A stretch of DNA of 33,814 nucleotides from Neoconidiobolus thromboides FSU 785 (Eukaryota; Entomophthoromycota; Entomophthoromycetes; Entomophthorales; Neoconidiobolaceae). The notes under the pieces are model-generated. The model did not search any database. It was not told the DNA's origin and saw nothing but the letters and a program-made list of their open reading frames with translations. Shown here piece by piece: positions 1-8,605 of this stretch. Made by a program: the position numbers and the translations under genes. The stretch spans positions 1 to 33,814 of the forward strand of contig MU626465.1 of the NCBI GenBank assembly GCA_025603075.1. The letters run 5' to 3'. Positions within the stretch are counted from its first letter, which is position 1. Each line of letters begins with the position of its first letter.

Positions 1-125
1 TCACTATTTCCAATAGTATAATAATCTAAATCATCTACTTTAGAAAAGGAACCCTGAATCTGATAATCTCCTGGGTTGACTATAACAGCTGGAGTAGAAC
101 AGCATTCTTTGGGTATAACTAACAT
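1..125 (-). CDS. Dienelactone hydrolase family protein, copy 1 (partial, cut by window edge)
   Basis: This is the first 41 codons of a DLH-family alpha/beta hydrolase; the rest lies left of the window. The ATG is at 125-123. The N-terminus carries the same Cys-Cys-Ser-Thr-Pro-Ala stretch as the neighbouring copy at 1266-2105, and bases 1-95 are identical to 1981-2075. The two copies differ only around the first ten codons and upstream. It is therefore a recent tandem duplicate or a gene-conversion product. The catalytic Cys and His would be outside the window, so whether this copy is intact cannot be judged. Confidence 0.8.
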   Translation of the reverse strand, partial: MLVIPKECCSTPAVIVNPGDYQIQGSFSKVDDLDYYTIGNS

Positions 126-594
126 GCTTTTTTTAAGTTTGATCAGTATTATAATGAGGTTTATATACTCTTTTAGACTTTTTTTTATCAAGCTTCAACT
201 TTATCATATTTTACTCAAGAACAGTATTAAAAAGTTGGTTTTTTATTCTTTAAAAATAGAATTTATATCCCTTGAAATTAGAAAATATATAATATAAAAT
301 TAATATTATTAGCTTATAATAATAAAACTAAATTAGAAAGTGGGCAACAGTTTATATATATTTCTAATTGTGTTATTGAAATTTTTAATTTTTATAGTTA
401 TAAATCTTGATAAAATGTTTGATTAATTATTAAACTATATTGAATTAAAATAAAAGATACGTTAATAATGTTACTTGATCAATATTAAATAAAATGCGTA
501 TTACTCAATTTATTACCGTTTGTAGTTGTTAAATATTAAATATTAAATATACCTTTAATATAAACTATTATATAAAAATAATCTCATCATGAGG

Positions 595-983
595 TCTAAT
601 AACAAGATTGGTTTCTAGCTATTATTAGATTTTAGCGATCTTTACCCGATAACGTTTATGAATTTTTCAAAACCTTTATTTGAATAAGCCGATGAATTGA
701 CTATTCTCTTGATCAAAAAAGTTTAACGGGTAAAAACCAAGTAGATTACTTCCCCTTTATCTCCCTCTCTTCCGTGATTATATGGGACTCTATCTGGAGA
801 ACAGTAGTAAGATAGATCCCATTTCATCCTCCTAATTCTTCCAAAGATAGAAAAGTATTGGACTCGAATCTTACCTTACCAGGCAGTTCCATTCAATGAT
901 GTTGGTCTTTAATTTTACTGACTTAAGTATTTTTTATTTTCATTAATAAAACACTTAGGATTTCGGCCCCTCAAGGACGAAAT
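595..983. other. Hairpin-rich, less AT-rich intergenic stretch, no ORF
   Basis: No coding frame is convincing, yet this stretch looks less AT-rich than its surroundings and holds several paired segments. TCTAATAA at 595-602 pairs with 622-629. TTTACCCG at 641-648 pairs with 727-734. ATGGGA plus TCTATCT (782-787, 789-795) pairs with 810-822, giving 13 bp with one bulged C. ATTTCG at 960-965 pairs with CGAAAT at 978-983. It could be a structured non-coding RNA or the remains of a mobile element. I compared it from memory with spliceosomal RNAs, 5S rRNA, SRP RNA and tRNA and found no match. Just upstream (529-550) is a short AAATATT tandem run. Confidence 0.35.
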
Positions 984-1000
984 AACAACAATAACAATAA

Positions 1001-1108
1001 CACATGGAGGTGTTTTTTTTTGTTTCATTACTTTTTCTATTTTCAAGCACTATTTGAGAGGAGAAATTGTTAATAAAACTGTTAAGCAAAAAAATACATC
1101 CCTATATA
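1001..1108 (-). repeat. MITE-like element, copy A (reverse)
   Basis: About 105 bp, matching the reverse form of the family: a TGGAGGTG-like left end, poly-T, TTTCATTACTTTTTCTATTTT, an AAGCACTATTTGAG core, then TTGTTAATAAAACT and ending in ATACATCCCTATA. It lies between the two tandem DLH copies. The left terminal repeat is degraded. Confidence 0.75.
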
Positions 1109-1265
1109 AAATTAAATTGAAACAAATAATTATGTTTGAATTCTAAAAATTTTATCAATACAGAAACAAATCATGATGCTAGCTGCTTTATTTTCAAATT
1201 ATATTTCTTTTAATTCCTTAAAATGTAGACCAACAACTCAATTATTACTAAGTAATATTAACACT

Positions 1266-2105
1266 TTATTTAAAATATTTTGTTAAAAAATGTTGACTAG
1301 CAGTAAGGAGATCATTAACTCTTTTAAAGTTTTCGCTATTTTGGAAGTCACCTCTTGCTGCTGCAAACCCATGGACTTGATCAGTGAAATCATGAAGTTC
1401 ACTTTTAGATTTTACATCTGATGAAATTAAGTCAAAAAATGGAATCTAATAGAGTGAAGATTAGAAACAAAATAAACTTGACTATTAAAATAGCTTACAA
1501 TATCTTTTTCTTGTTCAGTAGGAGCTAATAAAATAGGATACTTTAAATCTTTGAAGTTTTGTTCTGTTAACATAGAAGGATGAATAGCAATACCAGCTAC
1601 AAATTGATTACTATTCAATGCATCAAATAGCATTAATCCACCCCAACAGAATCCGATCAAAGCATATTGATTATTAGGAGTAGATTTGTTAAAGTGATTG
1701 ATTAATAAAGTTAAGTCTTTTGATACTCTATTCTCATAGCCATTCTCTACTCCTGCCCAGTTAATAAGTTTTTGAATACTACAATACATAAAATAAGGTT
1801 GAATTAATTGGGATAAATAAAACTTACTCTTTAGGTGGTAAATCACTTTCAGGCCATGGCTTTCCACGAAAGAAATCTGGAACAATGATTTGATATCCAG
1901 TTAATTTACATAAAATATCAGAGAACTGAAAGTTGTTGGTATGATAACCTAGGATATCATAAAGCAATATAACCTTTTTATCACTATTTCCAATAGTATA
2001 ATAATCTAAATCATCTACTTTAGAAAAGGAACCCTGAATCTGATAATCTCCTGGGTTGACTATAACAGCTGGAGTGGAGCAACATTCTTTAGATATGGTT
2101 GACAT
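1266..2105 (-). CDS. Dienelactone hydrolase family protein, copy 2
   Basis: A cytosolic alpha/beta hydrolase of the DLH family, three exons on the minus strand: 2105-1828, 1778-1499 and 1445-1266 (introns 49 and 53 nt, GTAAGT and GTAAGC donors, TAG acceptors), giving 245 aa. The nucleophile motif G-F-C-W-G-G places the catalytic Cys near residue 137. The C-terminal H-G-F-A-A-A-R-G-D-F segment, which carries the catalytic His (near 211), appears only after the second intron is removed. The P-D-F-F-R-G-K-P-W block is typical of the fungal/eukaryotic branch. No signal peptide is seen. The natural substrate is unknown: family members hydrolyse dienelactones and related carboxymethylenebutenolide-type esters. 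At the catalytic-acid loop this copy has Thr-Glu-Gln where the paralogue at 31878-32711 has Thr-Lys-Asp. It is a tandem neighbour of the partial copy at 1-125. Confidence 0.88.
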
Positions 2106-2220
2106 TTTTTTATAACAGTTTTTTTAAGTTAATGTTTGTACATTGATAGCTTTTATACTTTTAAAGTTTGATTTTTATTGGACTTAACTATTTTGATTTT
2201 TTTTAAGAATAAAATTAGCT

Positions 2221-2345
2221 CTTTTGATGATGCATTCTAAATAAATTGCAATTGAAATTTTACTATTAGTAATCTAAACAAGTCATCAAAAGTATTGAAT
2301 TAATAATATTGTTGAAATTTGATAATAATTTAATTATTATCAAAT
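2221..2345. repeat. Nested inverted repeats and a perfect AT-rich palindrome
   Basis: CTTTTGATGA at 2221-2230 pairs perfectly with TCATCAAAAG at 2283-2292. Immediately downstream, 2317-2345 is a perfect palindrome of two 14-nt arms (ATTTGATAATAATT and its complement) around one T. It could be a cruciform-forming spacer or an old miniature element unrelated to the 105-bp family. Confidence 0.6.
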
Positions 2346-3030
2346 CTACCATTATTATTTATAAATAGTAGTGTTTATTTAATTCATTATAATATTGGAT
2401 TCAATATAAGAAATGTATTAATAATACTACCATACCAACTTTATAAAAAACGCGTATTAGTAAAGCTGTTTATATTTATAGATATTAATAATAGTTATAC
2501 TATGAATGCAACCTATTTCTTAAAAGTATTCCTACCATAAAAGGATGCAACACTTATAAATTTATTTATTACATTTTTAGCCAATAAATATGAACTTATC
2601 AGCTTATTCAAATAAAGATTTTAAATTCATTATCTTTAATTAAAATGAAAATGAGTTTTAATGGGCAGAAAGTGGTTATGTACCAAATTAACATAATGCA
2701 TGGGTTTAATAAATCTCAATCTTAAACTTAGTGCTAAATTAATGAATGACTAATAGTATTGTAAAAAATTCATACTGACTTAGTTTATTATAACTAGGAA
2801 TATGGTTTGTTTACTTTTATAAAACTTAATTTAAAAAAATTCATAAACGTTTTTAAGCTTTGGGTTCTTTTTGATCAAGAAGGTTTAATATAAATTTTAT
2901 TTGTGTCTAATAATAACTCATTTTGTTTTTTATACATATAATATATACCAATAAAATAAATAATTGAATTCTTTAACTTATTGTTATTTATTTTTATTCT
3001 CTTATTAGTGTTAGTTTATAAACTTTATCT

Positions 3031-3050
3031 AAATAGGATCATCAAGTGAT
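3031..3050 (+). promoter_or_regulatory. Upstream element shared by lipases 1 and 2
   Basis: AAATAGGATCATCAAGTGAT lies about 110 bp upstream of the lipase-1 ATG. A close relative sits upstream of lipase 2 at 4906-4926. It may be a conserved regulatory site or just residual similarity from the duplication. Confidence 0.35.
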
Positions 3051-3143
3051 AAACCAAAAATTATATTTAGCTAAATATTAAAATTTCAACATTCGTAGTT
3101 TTGTTTTTGAAGAAACAATTAGCAATATCAACTACTTTAAGAA

Positions 3144-4145
3144 ATGAATTACACTTTTATACTACTATTTTATTGCACTATTTTGGCTCTACTCCAAAGC
3201 CAAAGGTTCCGTATTAATTCATTTCAAAACTATCCAACCATTATACCTCCAAGAGAATCGGATGATGCAGCCTATGAAACCAACTTAATAGACAACTTAA
3301 TGAACCTGACTGTCAATGCTGAAGATAATGAGATAACAAAAAGTGAACGTACCTTAATTATCTCGAAAATCAAAAAGACTACCGAAGAAGAATCTAAAGA
3401 CTATGTGCTTTTTGCATCTTCTGTCTATTGTCCTAAAGAGCAAATAATAAATTGGTCCTGTTCACGGTGTCGTTTAAGAAGCGATATTACTCAAGCTATG
3501 GTATTTGAACATAAAAATACGGAGTCTCGAGCTTTTATCACCGTTGACCACAAAAATCGTAATGTAATTATTGCCTTTCGTGGTAGTGCCAATTTAAAAA
3601 ATTGGTTACAAAATGTCAAGATACTTAAAAGTGAATTGCTTCCTGATAATCCAGAAGTACAAGTACATCTTGGTTTTAAACAATGTATGGGTGCTTTAAG
3701 GCCAAATTATTTACCTGTAATTTCTAACTTGTTAAAAACTTACCCGAATTACCATTTAATTGTTACTGGTCACTCTTTAGGTGGTGCAGTAGCCTCACTA
3801 GCAGCAGCAGATCTTTATTTTACTTTAAAACTACCTTCTGAAAGAGTAAAATTATTCACTTATGGTGAACCTCGAGTAGGTAATAATGAATTTGCTAAAT
3901 GGTATGATTTATTGCCCTATTATTCTTCAAGGGTAGTGAATAAAAATGATATTGTACCACGATTACCACCTAGATTATTAGGGTTTTCTCATCGTAACAA
4001 TGAGATCTGGTTGACAAAATCAGGATCACAGCAGTGCTCTTCCCTAGCATTAGAAGATTCAAAATGTTCATTGTCTGTCAATTCTTTTCTCTCAGTTACA
4101 GATCATATGAAATATTGGGATACACAAATGGGACATAAATGCTAG
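3144..4145 (+). CDS. Secreted class-3 lipase 1 (Rhizomucor-lipase type)
   Basis: An extracellular triacylglycerol lipase of 333 aa encoded in one exon. A hydrophobic signal peptide (about residues 1-18) is followed by a roughly 70-residue pro-like segment and then the lipase-3 domain from about residue 90. Visible landmarks are F-R-G-S (145-148, oxyanion Ser148), the nucleophile elbow G-H-S-L-G (Ser211), N-D-I-V-P (Asp269) and D-H-M-K-Y-W (His321). Cys96, 106, 109, 298, 308 and 333 correspond to the three disulfides of Rhizomucor miehei lipase (N-terminal Cys to last Cys, C-x-x-C, and the 298-308 loop). It aligns without gaps to lipase 2 downstream, so the pair is a tandem duplication. The natural substrate (oils, wax or host lipid) is not determinable. 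Confidence 0.93.
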   Translation: MNYTFILLFYCTILALLQSQRFRINSFQNYPTIIPPRESDDAAYETNLIDNLMNLTVNAEDNEITKSERTLIISKIKKTTEEESKDYVLFASSVYCPKEQIINWSCSRCRLRSDITQAMVFEHKNTESRAFITVDHKNRNVIIAFRGSANLKNWLQNVKILKSELLPDNPEVQVHLGFKQCMGALRPNYLPVISNLLKTYPNYHLIVTGHSLGGAVASLAAADLYFTLKLPSERVKLFTYGEPRVGNNEFAKWYDLLPYYSSRVVNKNDIVPRLPPRLLGFSHRNNEIWLTKSGSQQCSSLALEDSKCSLSVNSFLSVTDHMKYWDTQMGHKC

Positions 4146-4474
4146 AACTGGGTGAATTTGGAGCTAAAAGTAGATTGTAGAGTTTTAGACAAAAAGGTTG
4201 AATTAACCTTACTGCAAGCTTATCCATTTTAAATGTAGCATTTAAATAGTTAGTAGTGATTAAATTTTTAATTGATAGATTTTGAGTCTTTTTTAAAATT
4301 AGTATTTATTAAGTAGAATAAGTGAAACTAGGTACATCATTTATAGAGTTTTACATGGTAATAACTTATTTTTATTATGGTGTTTATATTTTTTGAAAGT
4401 AAATAGCTTTTTTAAAAAAGTCTCTAAGGTTTCTGATGGTTTTTGAATTCAAAACTTACTGTTAAAAAAACTCG
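4146..4474. other. Intergenic spacer after lipase 1
   Basis: AT-rich, without a coding frame I can support. It leads into MITE copy B. Presumably it holds the lipase-1 3' UTR, but no terminator signal stands out. Confidence 0.5.
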
Positions 4475-4580
4475 ATATGGGGATATATTTGTGTTCAAGA
4501 ATTTTACCAATAAATTTTCCGCTCAAATAGCGCTTAAAAGGTGGAAAAAGTAATGAAATCGAAAAGATTATCCCCATATA
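4475..4580 (+). repeat. MITE-like element, copy B (forward)
   Basis: A well-preserved copy with ends ATATGGGGATATATTT and TTATCCCCATATA. The interior reads AAGAATTTTACCAATAAATT, then TTTTCCGCTCAAATAGCGCT and TGGAAAAAGTAATGAAAT. The ends are inverted repeats and the inner TTTTCC/GGAAAA pair forms a second, smaller stem. It sits between lipases 1 and 2. Confidence 0.85.
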
Positions 4581-4905
4581 ATAATTTTTATATCAAGTAT
4601 TAATAAAAAATGTACTTCATCAAATACAAATATTTATTTATAACAAATAACACCTTTTTAATATATACAAGTTCTAAAAATTTTAATGTTTTTAACTTAA
4701 AATTATAAACTATTTTTTGAAAAATATAGCTTAAAATTTTTAATATGTTAATAAATAAAATAAAAGATATTTCATCTTAATATCATGTCATCCCATGTAA
4801 AGGATACAAAAAAATCAATCAGAAACTGATATATTTATTTCATACACCTTTTTTTCTACTCTGCCTTTCCTAGTCTTAGTGGTCTTAATTTCTTTTGTAC
4901 TCTTT

Positions 4906-4926
4906 AAATAGGATCTTCTGATGATA
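4906..4926 (+). promoter_or_regulatory. Upstream element shared by lipases 1 and 2 (second copy)
   Basis: AAATAGGATCTTCTGATGATA lies about 80 bp before the lipase-2 ATG. It shares AAATAGGATC-T-TC and TGAT with 3031-3050. Function is inferred from position only. Confidence 0.35.
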
Positions 4927-4987
4927 GTCGATTTTTAAAAAAATGAATACTAAAAAATAGTAACAATACTTTTTATTGAGTTTAAAA

Positions 4988-5989
4988 ATGAGCTATACTC
5001 TCAAACTATTATTTTATTTCTACTTATTACTAGCATATATTAAAAGTGTTGTTAGTAAATCATTTAGAGATGAAGCTACTATAGTAGCCGAAGAAGAATT
5101 TCTTGATACCTTGAGTTATGAAGCCACTCTAATAAATAATTTGATGAATTTAACAGTTAACGAAGAGGATAATAAATTAACTGAGAGAGAACGAACTCTA
5201 ATAATATCCAAATTAAAAAAGATGGATGAACAAGAATCAAATAAATACGCCATTTTTGCATCAACTGCATATTGCCCTAAAGAATTATTGGCATCATGGA
5301 CATGTTCACGTTGCCTCTTAAGAAATGACATAAAACAAGCAACTATATTTGAAGATAAAAGGACCGAAACAAGAACATTTATAACAATAGATGATAAAAA
5401 TCAAGCGATAGTTATAGCTTTCCGTGGTAGTGCTAATTTAAAAAATTGGCTTCAAAATGTCAAGATACTTAGAACTCGTTTACTACCTGACAAACCTGAT
5501 ATCCAAGTCCATTTAGGATTTAAAGGATGTGCAGAAGCTTTAAGACCTTATTATTTACCCATTATTTCCAATTTATTAAAAATTTATCCAGATTACCATT
5601 TAGTCGTTACTGGTCATTCGTTGGGCGGCGCTATTGCTACTTTAGCCGCCGCAGACATATTCCTTAGCTTAAGCTTGCCACCTGAAAGAATGAAGCTTTT
5701 CACTTATGGAGAGCCAAGGGTTGGTAACAATAATTTCGCTAAATGGTATGATTCTTTCTCTTTTTATACATCAAGGGTGGTCAATAAATATGATATCGTA
5801 CCTCGACTACCACCAAGGTTGTTGGGGTTTTCACATCATAATAATGAGCTTTGGATAACTAAATCGGGGACAATACAATGTTCATCACTGACATTAGAAG
5901 ATGCTAAATGTTCTGTTTCTGTTAATTCTTTATTGTCTGTGGATGATCATCTTTCTTATTTTGATCTTCATATGGGTCGTGCATGTTAA
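4988..5989 (+). CDS. Secreted class-3 lipase 2
   Basis: Single-exon lipase of 333 aa, the same length as lipase 1 and aligning to it without a gap. I chose the ATG at 4988 because it gives that equal length and a good signal peptide (M-S-Y-T-L-K then a hydrophobic run to about residue 22). The frame stays open upstream only through a TTG at 4976. Catalytic residues are Ser211 (G-H-S-L-G), Asp269 (Y-D-I-V-P) and His321 (D-H-L-S-Y-F), with oxyanion Ser148 in F-R-G-S. The six conserved Cys (96, 106, 109, 298, 308, 333) match Rhizomucor-type lipases. It is expected to be exported and disulfide-bonded. Divergence from lipase 1 is concentrated in the signal/pro region, as usual for secreted-enzyme duplicates. 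Confidence 0.93.
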   Translation: MSYTLKLLFYFYLLLAYIKSVVSKSFRDEATIVAEEEFLDTLSYEATLINNLMNLTVNEEDNKLTERERTLIISKLKKMDEQESNKYAIFASTAYCPKELLASWTCSRCLLRNDIKQATIFEDKRTETRTFITIDDKNQAIVIAFRGSANLKNWLQNVKILRTRLLPDKPDIQVHLGFKGCAEALRPYYLPIISNLLKIYPDYHLVVTGHSLGGAIATLAAADIFLSLSLPPERMKLFTYGEPRVGNNNFAKWYDSFSFYTSRVVNKYDIVPRLPPRLLGFSHHNNELWITKSGTIQCSSLTLEDAKCSVSVNSLLSVDDHLSYFDLHMGRAC

Positions 5990-6020
5990 TTTTAATTTTA
6001 ATTATGATTAAAATGAATAA

Positions 6021-6088
6021 ATGGAAATGTATTAAGAATTTTACTAACAATCTTTTCGCTCAAATAGCACTTAAAAAATGGAAAAAGT
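6021..6088 (+). repeat. MITE-like element, copy C1 (forward, 3'-truncated)
   Basis: Starts ATGGAAATGTATTAAGAATT and runs through the TTTTCGCTCAAATAGCACTT core to TGGAAAAAGTGG, where it abuts the oppositely oriented copy C2. The right-hand terminal repeat is missing, which suggests C2 inserted into, or recombined with, this copy. Confidence 0.7.
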
Positions 6089-6187
6089 GGGGATGGTTTT
6101 TTTGGTTTTATTATTTTTTCGACCTTTTAAGCACTATTTGAGTAGAAACATTGTTGGTAAAATCCTTGAACAAAAAAATACATCCCC
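6089..6187 (-). repeat. MITE-like element, copy C2 (reverse)
   Basis: Begins GGGGATGGTTTTTTTGG, contains AAGCACTATTTGAGTAGAAA and TTGTTGGTAAAATCCTTGAA, and ends ATACATCCCC. Together with C1 it makes a head-to-head inverted pair of about 165 bp that could fold into a long hairpin. It lies between lipases 2 and 3. Confidence 0.8.
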
Positions 6188-6593
6188 AAGTGATGAAATT
6201 AAAAAAGCCTTAAATAAAAAATAAAAAAGATTGAGTTTGCGTTTATGTAGATAACATTTAGTCTCTGAATAATTCAATTTTATTTAAAAACCTTAGAGTT
6301 CTTTATGTAAGTATTCATTTAAGTTAGTGTCTAGAAAGAGTTGAGTTATTTGACTACAGCTTTACCACTTTAAAATAAAAGTTAAGACTTTTTTGTTTTA
6401 TTTGTCTTTAATTTTAAATCAACTGAGCCCCATATTAAAATCATCAAAAGAAGTAAATCTTAAACTAAAATAAGTTCAAAACCAGATTAAATGACGATCA
6501 TAAAAACAAAAACAACCATTTAGTTAGTATATATTTTTAAACTAATATTTAGCTAAAAATTCATTTTGGGTTTGAATTTATCTAAATCTTAAA

Positions 6594-7709
6594 ATGCGTT
6601 CATTTCTCCTATTCATATTACTATTAGTATTAACAATAAACATAGCCCCGATAGTGAGTGACAACAAATTTGGGTTAGGACTGTTCTCTAAAATGTTTAA
6701 AACTGGGGTAGGAGCAACGCTTGGGATCACAGTTGGAAGTGCAAAAATGATTGGTAGTACTATAAGACAAGCAGTAACCGTACCAGTTAAAATACTTAAC
6801 ACAACAGCAGGTGTATTGCTAAACCCACTTAGTTTTGCAGACAGAATGAAAGGGGATTTAAATTCCTTAGTACACGAATTTACAGATACAAAGCTAAAAA
6901 TATTACCACTGCCTAAAAATAGTACGTTAAAATTAGTCGAAGAAGATGATGCTAAAATGATATTTAACTATGCCGGTGCCTCGCTGTGCGGGGACACCAA
7001 TTTAACGTATTGGAACTGTACATTTTGCTCGAGGATACCAACAGCTAAAGTATATGGCATTTATCTAGATCCAAGTACAGAAGGAAGAGCCATATCAGCG
7101 GTAGATACCACAAAAGGCATCATTGCACTTGCATTTCGTGGTACCTCAAATATTCAAAATTGGCTACAAAATTCAAAATTCGTGCTAACTGAATTATACC
7201 CAGGTAAGCCAGGAGTTGAAGTACACTCTGGGTTTAAATTAGTTACAGATAACTTATTTAGTTTATATAAAGAGGATCTAAAAACTCTACTAGAAGAATA
7301 CCCAGATTATAAAGTAGTTGTTACTGGACATTCATTAGGCGGTGCTATCTCTACCCTGTCGACAATTAAAGTTAAAGATGAATTTAATGTCAGCGATGAT
7401 AAACTAATAAATGTAAGCTATGGTTCCCCAAGAGTAGGGAATTATGATTTTGCATACAAATATAATTATATGAAGCATAGCGCTTTAAGAGTTACCAATG
7501 CTAGAGACATTGTTCCTCACTTCCCTCCAAGGTCTATGAATTATGTTCACGTTTTAGCGGAGCTGTGGGTTAAAAATTCCAAATCAAAAGGCAAGTTATG
7601 TAACAATAAAATATTTGAGGATGGATTTTGTTCTATATCAGGGGAGCCTTACCTTTTAACTAAGGATCACCTTGCTTATTGGGAGTTGTCATTGACTGAT
7701 ATTTGTTAA
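6594..7709 (+). CDS. Secreted class-3 lipase 3 (long-propeptide subfamily)
   Basis: Single-exon lipase of 371 aa. After a clear signal peptide (about residues 1-22) comes a roughly 95-residue pro segment with a Gly/Thr/Val-rich stretch and an N-P-L-S-F motif (77-81) shared with lipase 5. The lipase domain follows. Landmarks are F-R-G-T (181-184, oxyanion Thr as in Rhizopus lipase), G-H-S-L-G (Ser247), R-D-I-V-P (Asp305) and K-D-H-L-A-Y-W (His359). Cys132, 142, 145, 336, 346 and 371 repeat the Rhizomucor-type disulfide pattern. It belongs with lipases 4 and 5 rather than with 1 and 2, as judged by the longer pro region, the N-V-S-Y-G-S-P-R block and the Thr/Ser after F-R-G. N-x-T/S sites suggest glycosylation. 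Confidence 0.93.
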   Translation: MRSFLLFILLLVLTINIAPIVSDNKFGLGLFSKMFKTGVGATLGITVGSAKMIGSTIRQAVTVPVKILNTTAGVLLNPLSFADRMKGDLNSLVHEFTDTKLKILPLPKNSTLKLVEEDDAKMIFNYAGASLCGDTNLTYWNCTFCSRIPTAKVYGIYLDPSTEGRAISAVDTTKGIIALAFRGTSNIQNWLQNSKFVLTELYPGKPGVEVHSGFKLVTDNLFSLYKEDLKTLLEEYPDYKVVVTGHSLGGAISTLSTIKVKDEFNVSDDKLINVSYGSPRVGNYDFAYKYNYMKHSALRVTNARDIVPHFPPRSMNYVHVLAELWVKNSKSKGKLCNNKIFEDGFCSISGEPYLLTKDHLAYWELSLTDIC

Positions 7710-7889
7710 TCCTTATGTTATTTGTATTTATCAAATAAAGTTTCAAAATAAATAAACTTACATTGGTTACTTTTGTTTACTTTTAACGATTTTTCTTTAT
7801 GATATTATTAAATTTCTTATCTAGCTGTTTAACTTCAAATCCGAAGTGTTTCGTTTCCTCCAAATTTAATTTAAATGTGAATGGGCTTC

Positions 7890-7997
7890 ATATGGGGATG
7901 TATTTTTGTATTTAAGAATTTTACTAACAAATTTTCCACTCAAATAGTGCTTAAAAAATGGAAAAAATAATGAAGCCAAAAAAAACATCCCCATATT
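7890..7997 (+). repeat. MITE-like element, copy D (forward)
   Basis: One of the best-preserved copies: TATGGGGATGTATTTTTG at the left and AAAACATCCCCATA at the right, with the full interior (AAGAATTTTACTAACAAATT, TTTTCCACTCAAATAGTGCT, TGGAAAAAATAATG). Flanking TA dinucleotides on both sides fit a TA target-site duplication, but that cannot be separated from the terminal repeat itself. Confidence 0.88.
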
Positions 7998-8159
7998 TTG
8001 TATTTGAATTCATTGTAATAATTTAAATTTTGCATTTACAAAAAAAATGCTCATTGATGTTTTAATTAAATTTCAAGAAAACACTACACATTGAAGCTAA
8101 ATAACTATCGTTTATTGTTAACATTTTATAAGTAACTTATTATAGGTTTTTGAGTTTAT

Positions 8160-8605
8160 GCTGTAAGGTCTTATTTGTCAAATAAAAATACACCTCACCT
8201 TCAACAAATAAAAAGATTTGAAGCTAAATATTAAGCAGAGATTTGTCCTTAATTGTAGCTTTGTAGCTATATTACAATTAAACCTAACTTATAGTAATTT
8301 CTAATCTCAGTATTTACTAATATAGTTTTTTAATGCCTAACCTTTGATTTTTTTTAGCAAAATTTTACCCTTAAATAAACTATTAGTTAAAAAGAGTTAC
8401 AAAGCTGTAGTTAAACAAAAAATACATTTCCATTCATTCTTAAGAATTTTACTAATTTTTCCACTCAAGTAGTGCTTAAAAATTGAAAAAGTCGTGAAAC
8501 TAAAAAAATATTCTTAAATCTCTACTTAATATTTGGCTGTAAACCCTTTTATTTGTTGATATGTTTTTGACAAATAAGACCTTAGAGCTTAAGCCTAACA
8601 ACTTA
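8160..8605. repeat. Long imperfect foldback (arms about 85-90 bp)
   Basis: The left arm (about 8160-8250) contains TAAGGTCTTATTTGTCAAA, CAACAAATAAAA and AAATATTAAGCAGAGATTT. The right arm (about 8505-8605) holds the reverse complements of all three in the opposite order. The arms are imperfect but collinear. The roughly 255-bp interior holds a small TTAATTGTA hairpin (about 8248-8282) and the degraded MITE copy E. This looks like a second, larger foldback transposon into which, or next to which, the small element landed. Confidence 0.7.
8438..8515 (+). repeat. MITE-like element, copy E (forward, degraded)
   Basis: The interior TAAGAATTTTACTAA, TTTTTCCACTCAAGTAGTGC and TTGAAAAAGTCGTGAAAC is recognisable, but the terminal repeats are eroded. 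It lies within the 8160-8605 foldback. Confidence 0.65.

Larger units (their letters stand above)
2106..3143. other. Intergenic region between DLH copy 2 and lipase 1
   Basis: Very AT-rich divergent spacer with no convincing ORF. It contains the inverted repeats listed at 2221-2345 and, near its right end, the lipase-1 upstream element. I see nothing else I can support. Confidence 0.6.

Noticed and set aside
76-297. Plus-strand ORF of 73 codons
   Set aside because: It is antisense to the DLH copy-1 start and then runs into AT-rich spacer; Ile/Phe/Leu-rich composition typical of chance ORFs.
870-895. CTTACC...CAGGCAG resembling the 5' end of U1 snRNA, and a TTCGAGTC T-loop on the minus strand
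   Set aside because: The following U1 sequence is absent, and the T-loop has no pairing stem or D-arm.
4976-4987. Upstream TTG start for lipase 2
   Set aside because: The ATG at 4988 gives the same length as lipase 1 and a better signal peptide.
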